Below are positions 22,415 to 32,906 of a stretch of DNA of 64,000 nt, piece by piece (position 1 is the first letter of the stretch; the number at the start of each line of letters is the position of its first letter). A model generated the notes under the pieces. The model made no database searches. It was not told the DNA's origin and was given only the letters and a program-made list of their open reading frames with translations. The stretch comes from Anthonomus grandis grandis. Lineage: Eukaryota > Arthropoda > Insecta > Coleoptera > Curculionidae. The translations under genes and the position numbers were made by a program. The stretch lies in the NCBI RefSeq assembly GCF_022605725.1, contig NC_065549.1, positions 40,501,690-40,565,689 of the forward strand, written 5' to 3'.

Positions 22415-23076
22415 CATCTGAATGCAAAAAAAAATGGAAAACACTTCGAGGTAGCCTCACGAGATATGTGAAACAGCGTGCTGGAAAAATGGAGATTCAG
22501 CTAAATTAAAAAAGCCGTATTACTTATGGGACGTTATGCAATTCGTATTACCATTCATCAAATCAAGACCTCAATCGGGCAATTTGCCAACTGAGGCCAA
22601 TGAAGATGAAATGGTTGAAACCGATCAGGGTAGTATAATAGACGATGATGAAAATGATTCCACAGCTGCCGGTCCAGAAGAACCGAGAGAAGAACCCAAC
22701 CCTAATCATCATTCGGAGGCAAGTTTGTAAGATAGAAATTCTTTTTTAAGTACACCATCACGTACATCAAGTAGATCCTCTACAAAAAGAAAAACTTCTG
22801 CAAAACCACCAGACGATGAAATGGAGAATGATATCATCAAATATCTTTCTCAAAAAAGCGCGCCACAACCTGAAAACCCTGATTTTTTAAAAGCATTATT
22901 CCGGATATGGGTATTTTAAATACATCTCAGAAACAAGATTCAAAGTAGTGGTGCTGCAGACATTAGACAATATGTTGCAAGAAAAGAATACATTACATAA
23001 TCAGCCTACTTATGATGCTAATACACCTGACCAAAACGATCAATCATTGACGCAGTGGCGATTTAGTGACTTATAA
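22415..23076 (+). pseudogene. Harbinger MADF-BESS protein, exon 2 with BESS motif (left arm copy)
   Basis: After the acceptor TTTCGTTTTAG the frame reads SECKKKWKTLRGSLTRYVKQ, the second half of a MADF DNA-binding domain. A one-base loss in an A run follows near 22490, then LWDVMQFVLPFIK, an acidic linker, and a stop at 22728-22730. The same frame continues with a Ser/Thr-rich linker and NPDFLKALF, then (after single-base losses) PDMGILNTSQKQDFKVVVLQ, which fits a BESS protein-interaction motif, ending at TAA 23074-23076. The BESS part is missing from the right arm. MADF-BESS proteins act as the DNA-binding partner in many arthropod Harbinger elements. Exon 1 is not present in this arm. Confidence 0.8.
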
Positions 23077-23153
23077 GTTTTTTGAGTATATGTTTAATAA
23101 AAACATGTTTTGTGGTTTATTTTCATGCATTAACTGGTTTATTACCTACCTAC

Positions 23154-23449
23154 CTCAAAAATATAAGAAGTCTTTCCTCCACAGTGATAGCTCTTCGGTA
23201 ATTTTTATCCTGTAACTGCATTGATGGTTTCATTAGATCAACAAGCTTCTTGAATATTGTTTGTTACATTCTGTAGAAGTTTTGAAATTTTTGAGGATGT
23301 AATTGTAGCTGCTGGGATACAATGAAAGTGCTATGCGTATCAGCATTATGACGTAAATACAGATGAATCCAAACTTTTCTCCTTTTTTTCCTTCTTCTTC
23401 TTGCAATCATAGCAGCAATTAACACAAAATTGTCTTCTTCCGACGACAT
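23154..23449 (-). pseudogene. Harbinger transposase exon 1 (left arm copy)
   Basis: Copy of 29441-29736. ATG at 23449 starts MSSEEDNFVLIAAMIARRRR and ends at the same GTAGGT donor. A GAA to TAA change near 23262 makes a stop directly after FYRM that the right arm does not have. The second exon is absent from this arm. Confidence 0.85.
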
Positions 23450-23677
23450 TTTCAATATTGTTTTGTTATTGTACACTACCAACACAGAACTGACGATAAG
23501 TCGCAATTTGCGGCTTCGGTGTGAAGCTAAACGTGAAAGATGCTAGTTGCGACGTGCTTCTTGCTTCCAAGCAGCGAGTGAAAGCCCACTAAGTATTCTA
23601 TTACGTTAATTAAAATACATTTTAAAATATTATATGTAGTTTTATCTTAATTTTTAACCAATGGCAAGGTTTTACCC

Positions 23678-24442
23678 ACGAACTTAATAAATATACCTGG
23701 ATTGCCAATTCAATGAAAAGTAAATGACCACTACTAGGAGGCCGCCATTTTGCATGATTGTGTTCTTTCGATGTTGGTCACTCAAATTTCAGTTGGGCCA
23801 ATTGTAGGACAACAAAACAATTAAAATTTTTGGGAGGTTATGTTTACAAAAACATTTTAGAAAGTTAGATTTACTTAAGAATTTTAGATAGTTGCGTTAG
23901 ATCTGAGTCTTTTTTGTACTTATTTAAGAATTTCGTTAAAATTTATGAAAGATAGTAATCCTTACGTAAAATGAGATAAAGTTTCAATTAACTTGGGATA
24001 GATATATGCACTTAAAATATATATTTTATTAGATCTTATAAATCATACTACCATGAAAATGTAGTATGATTTATATACTATTATCCTCTTTTAAATTTTT
24101 GCTTGTGTTTATTTAATAAATTTAGTTAAAAACAAAGGTTATTGAAACCCTCTTATTTGATTTTAATTATACCTATTTTAACAATTCTAATCTTTGACAT
24201 ATATGTTTTAATTTACAATATTTAAAAACAATGTCAATGAAAAAAATAAATTAATTTTTTTTGACGGATCACACGTCAAACGTCAGCGTCGTCAACTTCA
24301 CTACTTTTATTTAATATACTTTTTGTTGGCAACACTGAAAATGTTCAGAGTACAAAATCAAAATGGAGGCCACCACGCAGTGATCAATTTTGATTATGGT
24401 TGCCATATGCATTAGCAGTCCAGGTACATTTATTAAGTTCGT
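23678..24442. mobile_element. MITE with imperfect inverted repeats of about 80 bp (left arm copy)
   Basis: The left end ACGAACTTAATAAATATACC pairs with a right end whose reverse complement begins ACGAACTTAATAAATGTACC. Both ends continue with CTGGAYTGCYAAT and a GGAGGC-CCATTTTG block. No protein is encoded. A 15-bp-arm hairpin sits near its middle. Clear target duplication is not seen. The right arm copy is 28449-29213. Confidence 0.65.
24037..24075. repeat. Hairpin within the MITE
   Basis: TATAAATCATACTAC (24037-24051) and its exact reverse complement (24061-24075) are separated by 9 bases. The mirror copy is in the right arm near 28820-28856. Confidence 0.8.
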
Positions 24443-24805
24443 TCTTTTATCTTTTGTGGATTCTTTGTTTATTCCATTGTAAATTTATTATAAAGTTTTT
24501 TTAGCAAACAAAATAAACCCTGCATTAAAAAAATTTGTATGCTAAGTTGAATCTGTTTATTCAAAATTCTTGCAGGCCTTTGACAGAGATAATAATACAT
24601 ACGTTTCCTTGTTACTTAAGGCAATAGATTTGACTACCATTTTGTTGCTACTTACTAGTGGTTATATTTTATATTAAGTAACTATAATAAAAAATAAAAT
24701 GCAGTGAAAAATATCTAATTTACTTGTTCATTAAATTTTTTCCTTAATGGCATTCAACCAACGTCGTATGGTAGATTTGCGAAAGATATTGGTCAGAGTA
24801 TACCA

Positions 24806-24896
24806 AAAATATGCAATACTTTTAAAATATGTTAATAAATCTAATCGAGAATATGGTTTGACACTTAATGTTAAGAAAACCACACTAAACTCTAAC
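24806..24896 (+). pseudogene. RTE-type RT fragment between arm and palindrome
   Basis: The frame reads LLKYVNKSNREYGLTLNVKK, matching the conserved block after the catalytic box of RTE-type RTs (an N-K...EYGL.LN..KT pattern). It begins exactly where similarity to the right arm ends and stops at palindrome P2, so it is a sliver captured at the junction. Confidence 0.6.
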
Positions 24897-24897
24897 A

Positions 24898-24940
24898 AAC
24901 TATTAAATAAGAGGGCGCCTCTTATTTAATAGTTATAATC
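24898..24940. repeat. 43-bp palindromic repeat bordering the left arm (P2)
   Basis: Identical to 22298-22340, in direct orientation 2600 bp apart. Inner arms AACTATTAAATAAGAGG and mirror around GCG. Confidence 0.9.
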
Positions 24941-25059
24941 AAGATTATATTTTTTAATAGCCATAAGTGGACCTTCGAACAATCCCAAGTCTCCAATAAT
25001 TCCGAGCTACCGTCTGCAAACTCTTAGTAAAATAGTAACACTGTAAAAGTTAACGCCAC

Positions 25060-25990
25060 ACTATATGTTTTTCAAATGTAAGTTTATTCTCAAGTGTCAA
25101 GCCCAGATCTCTAACCTCGTTTTCTCTATTTAAGTTACTCTGTTAAGTTACTCACTGTTACCAATTCTGTAATTGTATTAAATTGGATTTTTATTTCTAG
25201 TGAAACTGATAACATTACATTTATTTGAATTTATAAACAAGGTATTTTTAAGACAGTATTCATGAAATTGATCTAAGTCCTTTTGCAGCAATTCACAATC
25301 ATGCGGAGTTTTAATTTGTTTGTAAATTTTTAAGTCATCGGCGAATCCAAGAACCATAGAGTTTGAAAAACAAAGTTTTACATTATCAAGGTAAATAAGA
25401 AAGAGCAGAGGTCCTAGATGGGATCCTTGCGGTACCCCAGAGGTAACTTTGATATTCATAGATTCAACCTCATTTACCAATACAGAAAAAGTACGACCTT
25501 TTAAATGGGATTCGTACCAGTCCAGAAAAATGCCATCCACATCGACTCTTTTTAATTTATATTTCATTATGGTATGATCAATTTTGTCAAAAGCTTTACT
25601 AAAATCGGTGTAGATAGCATCCACCTGAACTCCGCTATCCATGTTTTCTCTAATGTATTCCGTATATTCAAGAAGGTTAGATTCAATGGTTTTATTTGGT
25701 AGAAGTCCATGTTGCTCAGAAATTAGCAAACGTTTGACAACATTAAAAATATATTTATAAATAATTTTTTCAAAAACCTTGGCAAAAATACAAGACTTAC
25801 TTATTGGTCGGTAATTGTTAATTACGTTTTTTTCATTGTTTCATTTCAACGTTTCCATTTATCAGGAAAAACACCGCACGACAGTGATTGATTAAAAATT
25901 AAGGTATAATATAGTGAAGAGTTAAATTTGACAAAACTCCATCTTTACCAAGATCGACGAACATTATTATTTATGTTTATTTAGTATTTT
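25060..25990 (-). pseudogene. Jockey-like non-LTR reverse transcriptase fragment
   Basis: Read on the minus strand: NNYRPISKSCIFAKVFEKII (near 25830-25760), then an uninterrupted 183-codon frame 25178-25729. That frame has QHGLLPNKTIESNLLEYTEY, IYTDFSKAFDKIDH (palm), SGVPQGSHLGPLLFLIYLDN (motif B) and VLGFADDLKIYKQ (catalytic F-A-D-D, intact). It then decays through CNVISFTRNKNPI to VRDLGLTLENKLTFEKHI near 25060. Endonuclease and ORF1 are absent. It occupies the spacer between the inverted arms. Confidence 0.9.
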
Positions 25991-28089
25991 TGATTACATA
26001 TAAACAAAACACTAAATTATTTGACTGTGAACCCCTATTTTTATAACAAGATAAAAGGACAAGGTTTACAGTCTGCGATAAAAAAGCATTTTCCTGGTAC
26101 CGTATTGTATATATATTGACTGAATTGGTTTCTTATTTATACCACCTCTAAACTAAAAGCCGCCTTTGTGGCAAATAAAATCAGATTTACGGAGCACTCG
26201 ACTTACTCCTTATTTATTTTTCTCGTAATGGGCAATTTTTCCGTTACATTGAGGCTTGCCCATTCTTCTTTTTACCCCACGTACCCCTATTGCTAGTCGG
26301 TATTACCCCCGACCATTCCACTAGACTTTTCACGTTTATAACATGTTTTATTACGCTTTTTATTACAGAATTCTGTGGCGGGTGACCATATACTCTTTAT
26401 ATGTCCTGTTTGGTCTTATATACGTATATCAACGAGAAGGGGATTTTTACAAGGTTTGAAGGGCAGCATTTCGCTGTGCATAAAAAAATTATGTTAAAAA
26501 AATTTATTAAAGTTTTTATAATTTTTTTTATTGTAATTTTAGCAGCGTTTTTTTTAAATCAGGATTTTGTTCTTATTGCTCAGTTGTATTGTTCGGAGGC
26601 AAATAATTGAGTTTATATTTCATTTTATCTAAAACATTTCTTCTATTAAAAATAATTACAATTAAATTTTCGTATTGTGCTAAAGCGAATTATAAAAAAT
26701 ATACGGGGTTTTAGAATAAGATGCTACTCCTTCCTAAAGTCGTATGTCCTAGGTGTTCTGAAGAAGAAAAATTCAAATAAACCTAAATGTCTTAAAGTTT
26801 TGAGCTAAAAAGTATAAAAGTAATAAATTATAATATTTTCTTAGATTAAGGCGATTTTTTTAAATTTTGACCAGTGGTGTTTATATGTATGTATGCTATT
26901 CTTCTTTTTATTGCATTTGCACACGAGTATTAAAGAGAACGTCTTGAAGGAATATCTCTTCAGAGTGAACAGAATCTGCAAGACTATACTCAATAGTAAA
27001 CATCATTTTAATCCAATCGAATTCGATCTAATAAAAAAGCTCTATCTCATGACTCATTAAAAGAAATAAATGCATTTTAAAGAGAGTATTATACGTTTAC
27101 CACCTAATTTTTATTTTACAATCCATTAATGCAAAATGAATACTTAGATCTAACATTTTTACTAAAATCCCAAATGTTTTAAACGAATTTCCAAGACCAT
27201 TGTTTTACGGCCACTATCTTAAATTTTCCGCTTCTAGGCTTATCTCCCGGCAGCCAACTAAAGCAATAACTTTTTTAGAGCTCTTAAATATAACATTATC
27301 TTGAACTATCACGAAAATACCCCTTATTTTAAAGCTACAGCTCTAGGAAATACCATAAAAAGTTTTTCTCCGAGAGAGCGAAAGTCGTAAAAATATGACC
27401 TGCGGTCCTATGTGTATCATATTACACATATAATTCATTGTAAAAAGGCCCAGGATGCGCGCAGATTCTTATATCGTAAATTTTTTAGTAGGAAAATAGA
27501 TAGGGATTCGTGTTTAAAATAAAAGTAAAAATAGGTTTCATATACTTGGATCAAGACTCGGTGGTCAATAAAGTAACGTTTACAGAACTTTTACTTATTT
27601 CCAATATAGAGAATGAAATGAAGGCCTAAAAATTGATGCTATTATCCAAAAAAATCTTAATTATTTGTATATTTGTGGTTTCTCTCGAGTTAAAGTCATT
27701 GCATTTTTCTCTTCCCAATACAAAATTTTTTGCGCCATTTTTCGTTGGATTATGGTTTCTAGAATCTTATACTTTCGACAACTTATGACTTGGACAAGAT
27801 CACTTTGTGTGGGATCTAGGTGTCCTTTCCTATTGCTCTAAGAACGTCTACCATAGGTTCACATCTAAGAGACTCCTAGTTTTCGCTCGTAATATAAGTT
27901 TAGTCTTATATCTGTATATAATAAAAACGACGCGACAAGTCCAAGCTTAGATTTCGCCTACAGATCAGCCTCTTGATACTCACCTAGGATGCATGGGTTT
28001 TCCAAATCCGAATCTTTATTCCTAACTGATAGTCCATGGAATAGTTGGCACTTGCGGCTTTATCTGTTTTGCATTCTGCGAATAATAGA
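25991..28089. other. Spacer of the inverted duplication, AT-rich
   Basis: No recognisable gene. The short frame 26401-26610 encodes a hydrophobic peptide of AT-rich composition, without a homologue I know. Right before the right arm a few codons on the minus strand follow the arm's reading frame, but these show no domain. Confidence 0.4.
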
Positions 28090-30277
28090 TATACTCTGAC
28101 CAATATCTTTCGCAAATCTACCATACGACGTTGGTTGAATGCCATTAAGGAAAAATTGAATGAAGAAGTAAATAAGATATTTTTCACTGCATTTTATTTT
28201 TTATTATAGTTACTTAATATAAAATATAACCACTAGTTAGTAACAACAAAATGGTAGTTAAATCTATTGCCTTAAGTAACAAGGAAACGTATGTATTATT
28301 ATCTCTGTCAAAGGCCTGCAAGAATTTTGAATAAACAGATTCAACTTAGCATACAAATTTTTTTAATGCAGGGTTTATTTTGTTTGCTAAAAAAACTTTA
28401 TAATAAATTTACAATGGAATAAACAAAGAATCCACAAAAGATAAAAGAACGAACTTTATAAATGTACCTGGACTGCTAATGCATATGGCCACCATAATCA
28501 CAATTGATCACTGCGTGGTGGCCTCCATTTTGATTTTGTACTCTGAACATTTTCAGTGTTGCCAACAAAAAGTATATTAAATAAAAGTAGTGAAGTTGAC
28601 GACGCTGACGTTTGACGTGTGATCCGTCAAAAAAAATTAATTTATTTTTTTCATTGACATTGTTTTTAAATATTGTAAATTAAAACATATATGTCAAAGA
28701 TTAGAATTGTTAAAATAGGTATAATTAAAATCAAATAAGAGGGTTTCAATAACCTTTGTTTTTAACTAAATTTATTAAATAAACACAAGCAAAAATTTAA
28801 AAGAGAATAATAGTATATAAATCATACTACATTTTCATGGTAGTATGATTTATAAGATCTAATAAAATATATATTTTAAGTGCATATATCTATCCCAAGT
28901 TAATTGAAACTTTATCTCATTTTACGTAAGGATTACTATCTTTCATAAATTTTAACGAAATTCTTAAATAAGTACAAAAAAGACTCAGATCTAATGCAAC
29001 TATCTAAAATTCTTAAGTAAATCTAACTTTCTAAAATGTTTTTGTAAACATAACCTCCCAAAAATTTTAATTGTTTTGTTGTCCTACAATTGGCCCAACT
29101 GAAATTTGAGTGACCAACATCGAAAGAACACAATCATGCAAAATGGCGGCCTCCTAGTAGTGGTCATTTACTTTTCATTGAATTGGCAATCCAGGTATAT
29201 TTATTAAGTTCGTGGGTAAAACCTTGCATTGGTTAAAAATTAAGATAAAACTACATATAATATTTTAAAATGTATTTTAATTAACGTAATAGAATACTTA
29301 GTGGGCTTTCACTCGCTGCTTGGAAGCAAGAAGCACGTCGCAACTAGCATCTTTCACGTTTAGCTTTACACCGAAGCCGCAAATTGCGACTTATTGTCAG
29401 TTCTGTGTTGGTAGTGTACAATAACAAAACAATATTGAAAATGTCGTCGGAAGAAGACAATTTTGTGTTAATTGCTGCTATGATTGCAAGAAGAAGAAGG
29501 AAAAAAAGGAGAAAAGTTTGGATTCATCTGTATTTACGTCATAATGCTGATACGCATAGCACTTTCATTGTATCCCAGCAGCTACAATTACATCCTCAAA
29601 AATTTCAAAACTTCTACAGAATGGAACAAACCATATTCAAGAAGCTTGTTGATCTAATGAAACCATCAATGCAATTACAGGATAAAAATTACCGAAGAGC
29701 TATCACTGTGGAGGAAAGACTTCTTATATTTTTGAGGTAGGTAGGTAATAAACCAGTTAATGCATGAAAATAAACCACAAAACATGTTTTTATTATACAT
29801 ATACTCAAAAAACTTATAAGTCACTAAATCGCTACTGCGTTAATGATTGATCGTTTTGGTCAGGTGTATTAGCAAAAGTAGGCTGATTATGTGATGTATT
29901 TCATTGTTTTCATCTTACAAACTTGCCTCCGAATGATGATTAGGGTTGGGTTCTTCTCTCGGTTCTTCTGGACCGGCAGCTGTGGAATCATTTTCATCAT
30001 CGTCTATTATACTACCCTGATCGGTTTCAACCATTTCATCTTCATTGGCCTCAGTTGGCAAATTGCCCGATTGAGGTCTTGATTTGATGAATGGTAATAC
30101 GAATTGCATAACGTCCCATAAGTAATACGGCTTTTTTAATTTAGCTGAATCTCCATTTTTCCAGCACGCTGTTTCACATATCTCGTGAGGCTACCTCGAA
30201 GTGTTTTCCATTTTTTTTGCATTCAGATGCTAAAACAAAACGTATGTCAATAAATTACTACTATTATTGTAATTAAT
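28090..30277. repeat. Right arm of the large inverted duplication
   Basis: Reverse complement of 22367-24802 with few substitutions and one deletion of about 245 bp (between about 29915 and 29880) relative to the left arm. It covers 1.2 kb of DNA upstream of the Harbinger and the element's first 977 bp. Because the complete Harbinger extends beyond the arm to 32131 with intact target duplication, this side holds the original locus. Confidence 0.93.
28449..29213. mobile_element. MITE (right arm copy)
   Basis: Mirror copy of 23678-24442 with the same ends and the same internal hairpin. It was duplicated as part of the arm. Confidence 0.65.
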
Positions 30278-31217
30278 TCTGATTATGATTTTGGTTTATC
30301 AAATATATTATTTGCTTCATTTTCAGGTTTCTTGCAACTGGTATGACGTTTACAGCGCTTCACTTTGAATTTTGTCGAGAAATTTCAACAATAAGTAGCA
30401 TTATTGCGGATACTGCTAAAAAATTATGGATAGTTCTCCAACCGCAATATATGGCATTACCTACAGTAGAGCAATGGAAAGAGATTCCTGCCAGATATTA
30501 TGAACTATGGAATATGCAAAATTGCTTGGGATTTTTAGACGGCAAACACATAAAAATAAAGTGCCCTAAAAAATCAGGTTCATCATAATATAATTGCAAA
30601 GGCTACTTTTCAATAGTTTTAATGGCAAGTGCGGACGCAGAAGGCATATTCACTTTTGTGAGTGTTGGTGACTACGGTAGAAATAGCGATGGTCGTGTGA
30701 TTAAATCTTCCGGTTTTTTCGCGCTCTGACAGAAAATAAATTGAACATTCCCCCTCCTACTGCCTTACCGAATGATGAGAATAATTCAACTTTTTCTATG
30801 TTCTTTATAGGAGACGAAGCATTTCCGCTTCATAAAAATATTATGCGACCTTACCCCAGAAGAACCCTAACCAACTCCAAAAGAATATGTAACTACAGAC
30901 TTTCGAGGGCTAGGAAAAGACGTGTTGAATATGCATTTGGTATGCTGGTTTCAAAATTTAGAAATTTTGAAACACAAATTGACTGTAAACCAGTTAAAGT
31001 TACTCATGTTGTCAAAGCTGCTTATATTTTGCATAACTATGTTCGCAAGCTCGATGGCAGATTTTTGCATGTCAACAACGAACAAGATGTTGATGCTGCT
31101 TACAATGCGTTGCCGAGTTTACAACAAGAGCTTCACGGCTGTCAACCAACAACGGCAAGCAGTTTACGAGATAGGCTATGCGCATACTATGTGAAACCTG
31201 AATATGCACTACCGTAG
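29441..31217 (+). pseudogene. Harbinger DDE transposase, two exons, nearly intact
   Basis: A nuclear DDE_Tnp_4-type transposase for the TTA-flanked ends. Exon 1 is 29441-29736 (MSSEEDN... ending EERLLIFL); the intron 29737-30326 has GTAGGT and TTTTCAG borders; exon 2 starts at 30327, giving the family's LRFLATGMTF across the junction. Catalytic residues: Asp in GFLDGKHIKIKCPKKSGSS, Asp in VGDYGRNSDGRVIKS, Glu in RKRRVEYAFGMLVSKFRNFE, then ILHNYVR. Two lesions only: a TAA after SGSS at 30586-30588 (a Tyr codon expected) and a frameshift near 30716 before ALTENKLN. All three catalytic residues remain. The intron contains exon 2 of the antisense MADF gene. Confidence 0.92.
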
Positions 31218-31866
31218 CAAAGCAATGTTTGTATATAAATACTAATTAAATATGTATGTGTTGATTATAAATAAATGTTTTTAAACTCCGTCGTATCGAT
31301 TTAGAACTCCGATTTTAAACTCTCCGGCAGATACTTCATATTTATACTAAACATTAACGTGAACAACTCCTAAGTTCCAGAAAAAAAAGTAAATAAAACA
31401 TAAATCAAATTTTAAGCGCACTGAAATGAATTGCATTTATTTTGGTGTTGAAAACTTTTTTAAAATTACGCACGCTCATGTTTGACTATCAGCCGAGATT
31501 TCAGTTTTTTGTTGTTCAAGTGACTTAACTCGTATAGACTTTACGAGTTATATTGAAAAAGTAAAAAAAGAATAAATAATTTGTTTTTCTTTTCTTTAAT
31601 TGTGTTTTGTTTGTATTTTTGTGTCTTTTTTATTTTACAGCTTTGTCTACAAATTGTAACAATTTCTTGACAATAGAGCATTGATTGATTGACTTACCTG
31701 TAAAAAAATATTTCCCAGCTACTTGATTCCAAGCTTTATCCTGCTCACTTCTGTTGCTATATGCTTTTAACGTGTGGTCATAAAGACACTGATAGGTTTC
31801 CACAGTTTGAACAAACGATATATTGAATTTTTCATCGTCTGGTAAACGTTTTGTGCACGACATCAT
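29915..31866 (-). pseudogene. Harbinger MADF DNA-binding protein, two exons, antisense to transposase
   Basis: Exon 1 is 31866-31698 (MMSCTKRLPDDEKF, then FVQTVETYQCLYDHTLKAYS and AWNQVAGKYFFTG), with donor GTAAGT. Exon 2 is 30229-29915 after TTTTGTTTTAG (SECKKKWKTLRGSLTRYVKQ). The junction (phase 1) makes one continuous MADF domain, which supports the splice sites. The 1.47-kb intron encloses the whole second exon of the transposase. A one-base loss after RAGK shifts the frame before LWDVMQFVLPFIK, and the BESS end kept in the left arm is deleted here. In known Harbinger elements this partner binds the termini and brings in the transposase. I infer the same role here. Confidence 0.88.
31218..31690. 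other. Harbinger interior between transposase stop and MADF exon 1
   Basis: AT-rich, no further gene. It would be the 3' UTR of the transposase and lies in the MADF intron. Confidence 0.5.
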
Positions 31867-32134
31867 GAAAAAATATACAAATAATACCTACCTCAATCAC
31901 CAAATGGCTATAAACAATGTGTGGGCAGCAAGGGAACACGCAACCGCGTAGCATATTATACGACCTGTCTTATACTCACGTCGCACACGGCACGTTGCTA
32001 CGTAGCATTTTTGCGACGCTACTCCGGTGTGAAACCGTTCATAATATGTATAGGTTTTTAAATAAGTAGCATGCTTCTTGCTTCCTAGCAGCAAGTCGCA
32101 CGTCGCATGCTACTTTGGTGTGAAAGCCCACTTA

Positions 32135-32906
32135 GAAATAGTCCTATTAAAAATAAATACAAGACGTAAAGATGCGACATAATAAAGATATAGATATTTT
32201 TATTAGACAAATAGATTTTTTAAAGCAAAACTTAATATTATAATAGAAATAAAAATGGTAAAAACCTATTAAAAAAGGGATCTACAAAACATGAAACAAA
32301 AATATACTGTTAAAATAAACCCAAAATATTTAACAGTTCTACTCATTGATCCAATTTATCTAACTGAGCATGATGAAACTGTTAAAGCTCTACTGAAACA
32401 GATTTATCACATTCGAGCTTAAAAGTTCGATTTGTGATGTAAAGTCAAAACAGGATAATTGAGAAATACAATTTCCAATCTTGAAGTTATATATTTTTTT
32501 GTAGTAGAAACGATTATGGTTCATAAACCTAAACAGTTATCTACTACGCCTACTTCACGGATTTTTTTTTAAGCGGTCGATTCCAGTGAAATCTATTGTT
32601 TAATTAGAGTTTTTCATTATGGATCAATTGGATACGTAGCTAAGTTTTGGAGCTATAACTATCCTTTTTCTTTAGTCCATTTTAGTTTTACTCAGTGAAC
32701 ATTGTTGTAAGTTTTCTTTGTGAAACAAAGTTTCCTACCTTATTGCCTGTTGCAGTCACTGATTTTAACTTCGACGTTTGCTAAGTCGGTTACTGAACCA
32801 ATGGCGGCAGGTTTACCTGACGATAGAGGTGCGCTATTGCCTGGTTGTGACTTTTTTACTGAACTCTTATCCCTTTCGTAGCAAGATATCAAATAATAAC
32901 CGATAA
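32135..32906. other. AT-rich flank and possible 5' UTR of a non-LTR element
   Basis: No coding similarity. From about 32600 the sequence is less AT-rich and leads directly into the ORF1 relic, so it may be its 5' untranslated region. Confidence 0.35.

Larger units (their letters stand above)
22367..24802. repeat. Left arm of a large inverted duplication
   Basis: Near-identical to the reverse complement of 28090-30277. The left arm is about 245 bp longer because the right arm lacks most of 22740-22985. It contains part of a Harbinger element (to 23589), about 90 bp of flank, a MITE (23678-24442) and further flank. Both arms share a one-base loss in the MADF frame, so one was copied from the other and they did not insert independently. 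Confidence 0.93.
29301..32131 (+). mobile_element. Harbinger element, 2831 bp, TTA-flanked
   Basis: The left end GTGGGCTTTCAC pairs with the right end GTGAAAGCCCAC, flanked by TTA at 29298-29300 and 32132-32134, the 3-bp duplication usual for Harbinger. Subterminal sequence is also mirrored (GCTTGGAAGCAAGAAGCACG on the left, a CTTCTTGCTTCC form on the right). It carries a plus-strand two-exon transposase and a minus-strand two-exon MADF protein whose exons alternate along the element. Confidence 0.95.

Noticed and set aside
22318..24914. Calling 22318-24914 outright as a DNA transposon with GCG target duplication
   Set aside because: The ends look like 17-bp inverted termini, but the flanks are the same sequence in mirror image, so a target duplication cannot be separated from the palindrome. 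Kept as one of two hypotheses.
26401..26610. 69-codon frame with a possible membrane segment
   Set aside because: Composition follows from AT-rich DNA, no homologue recognised, no splice or promoter context.
31690..31715. TTTTTTTACAG followed by GTAAGT on the minus strand as a recursive splice site
   Set aside because: It is better explained as the exon 1 donor of the Harbinger MADF gene, because splicing there completes the domain; the AG before it is coding.
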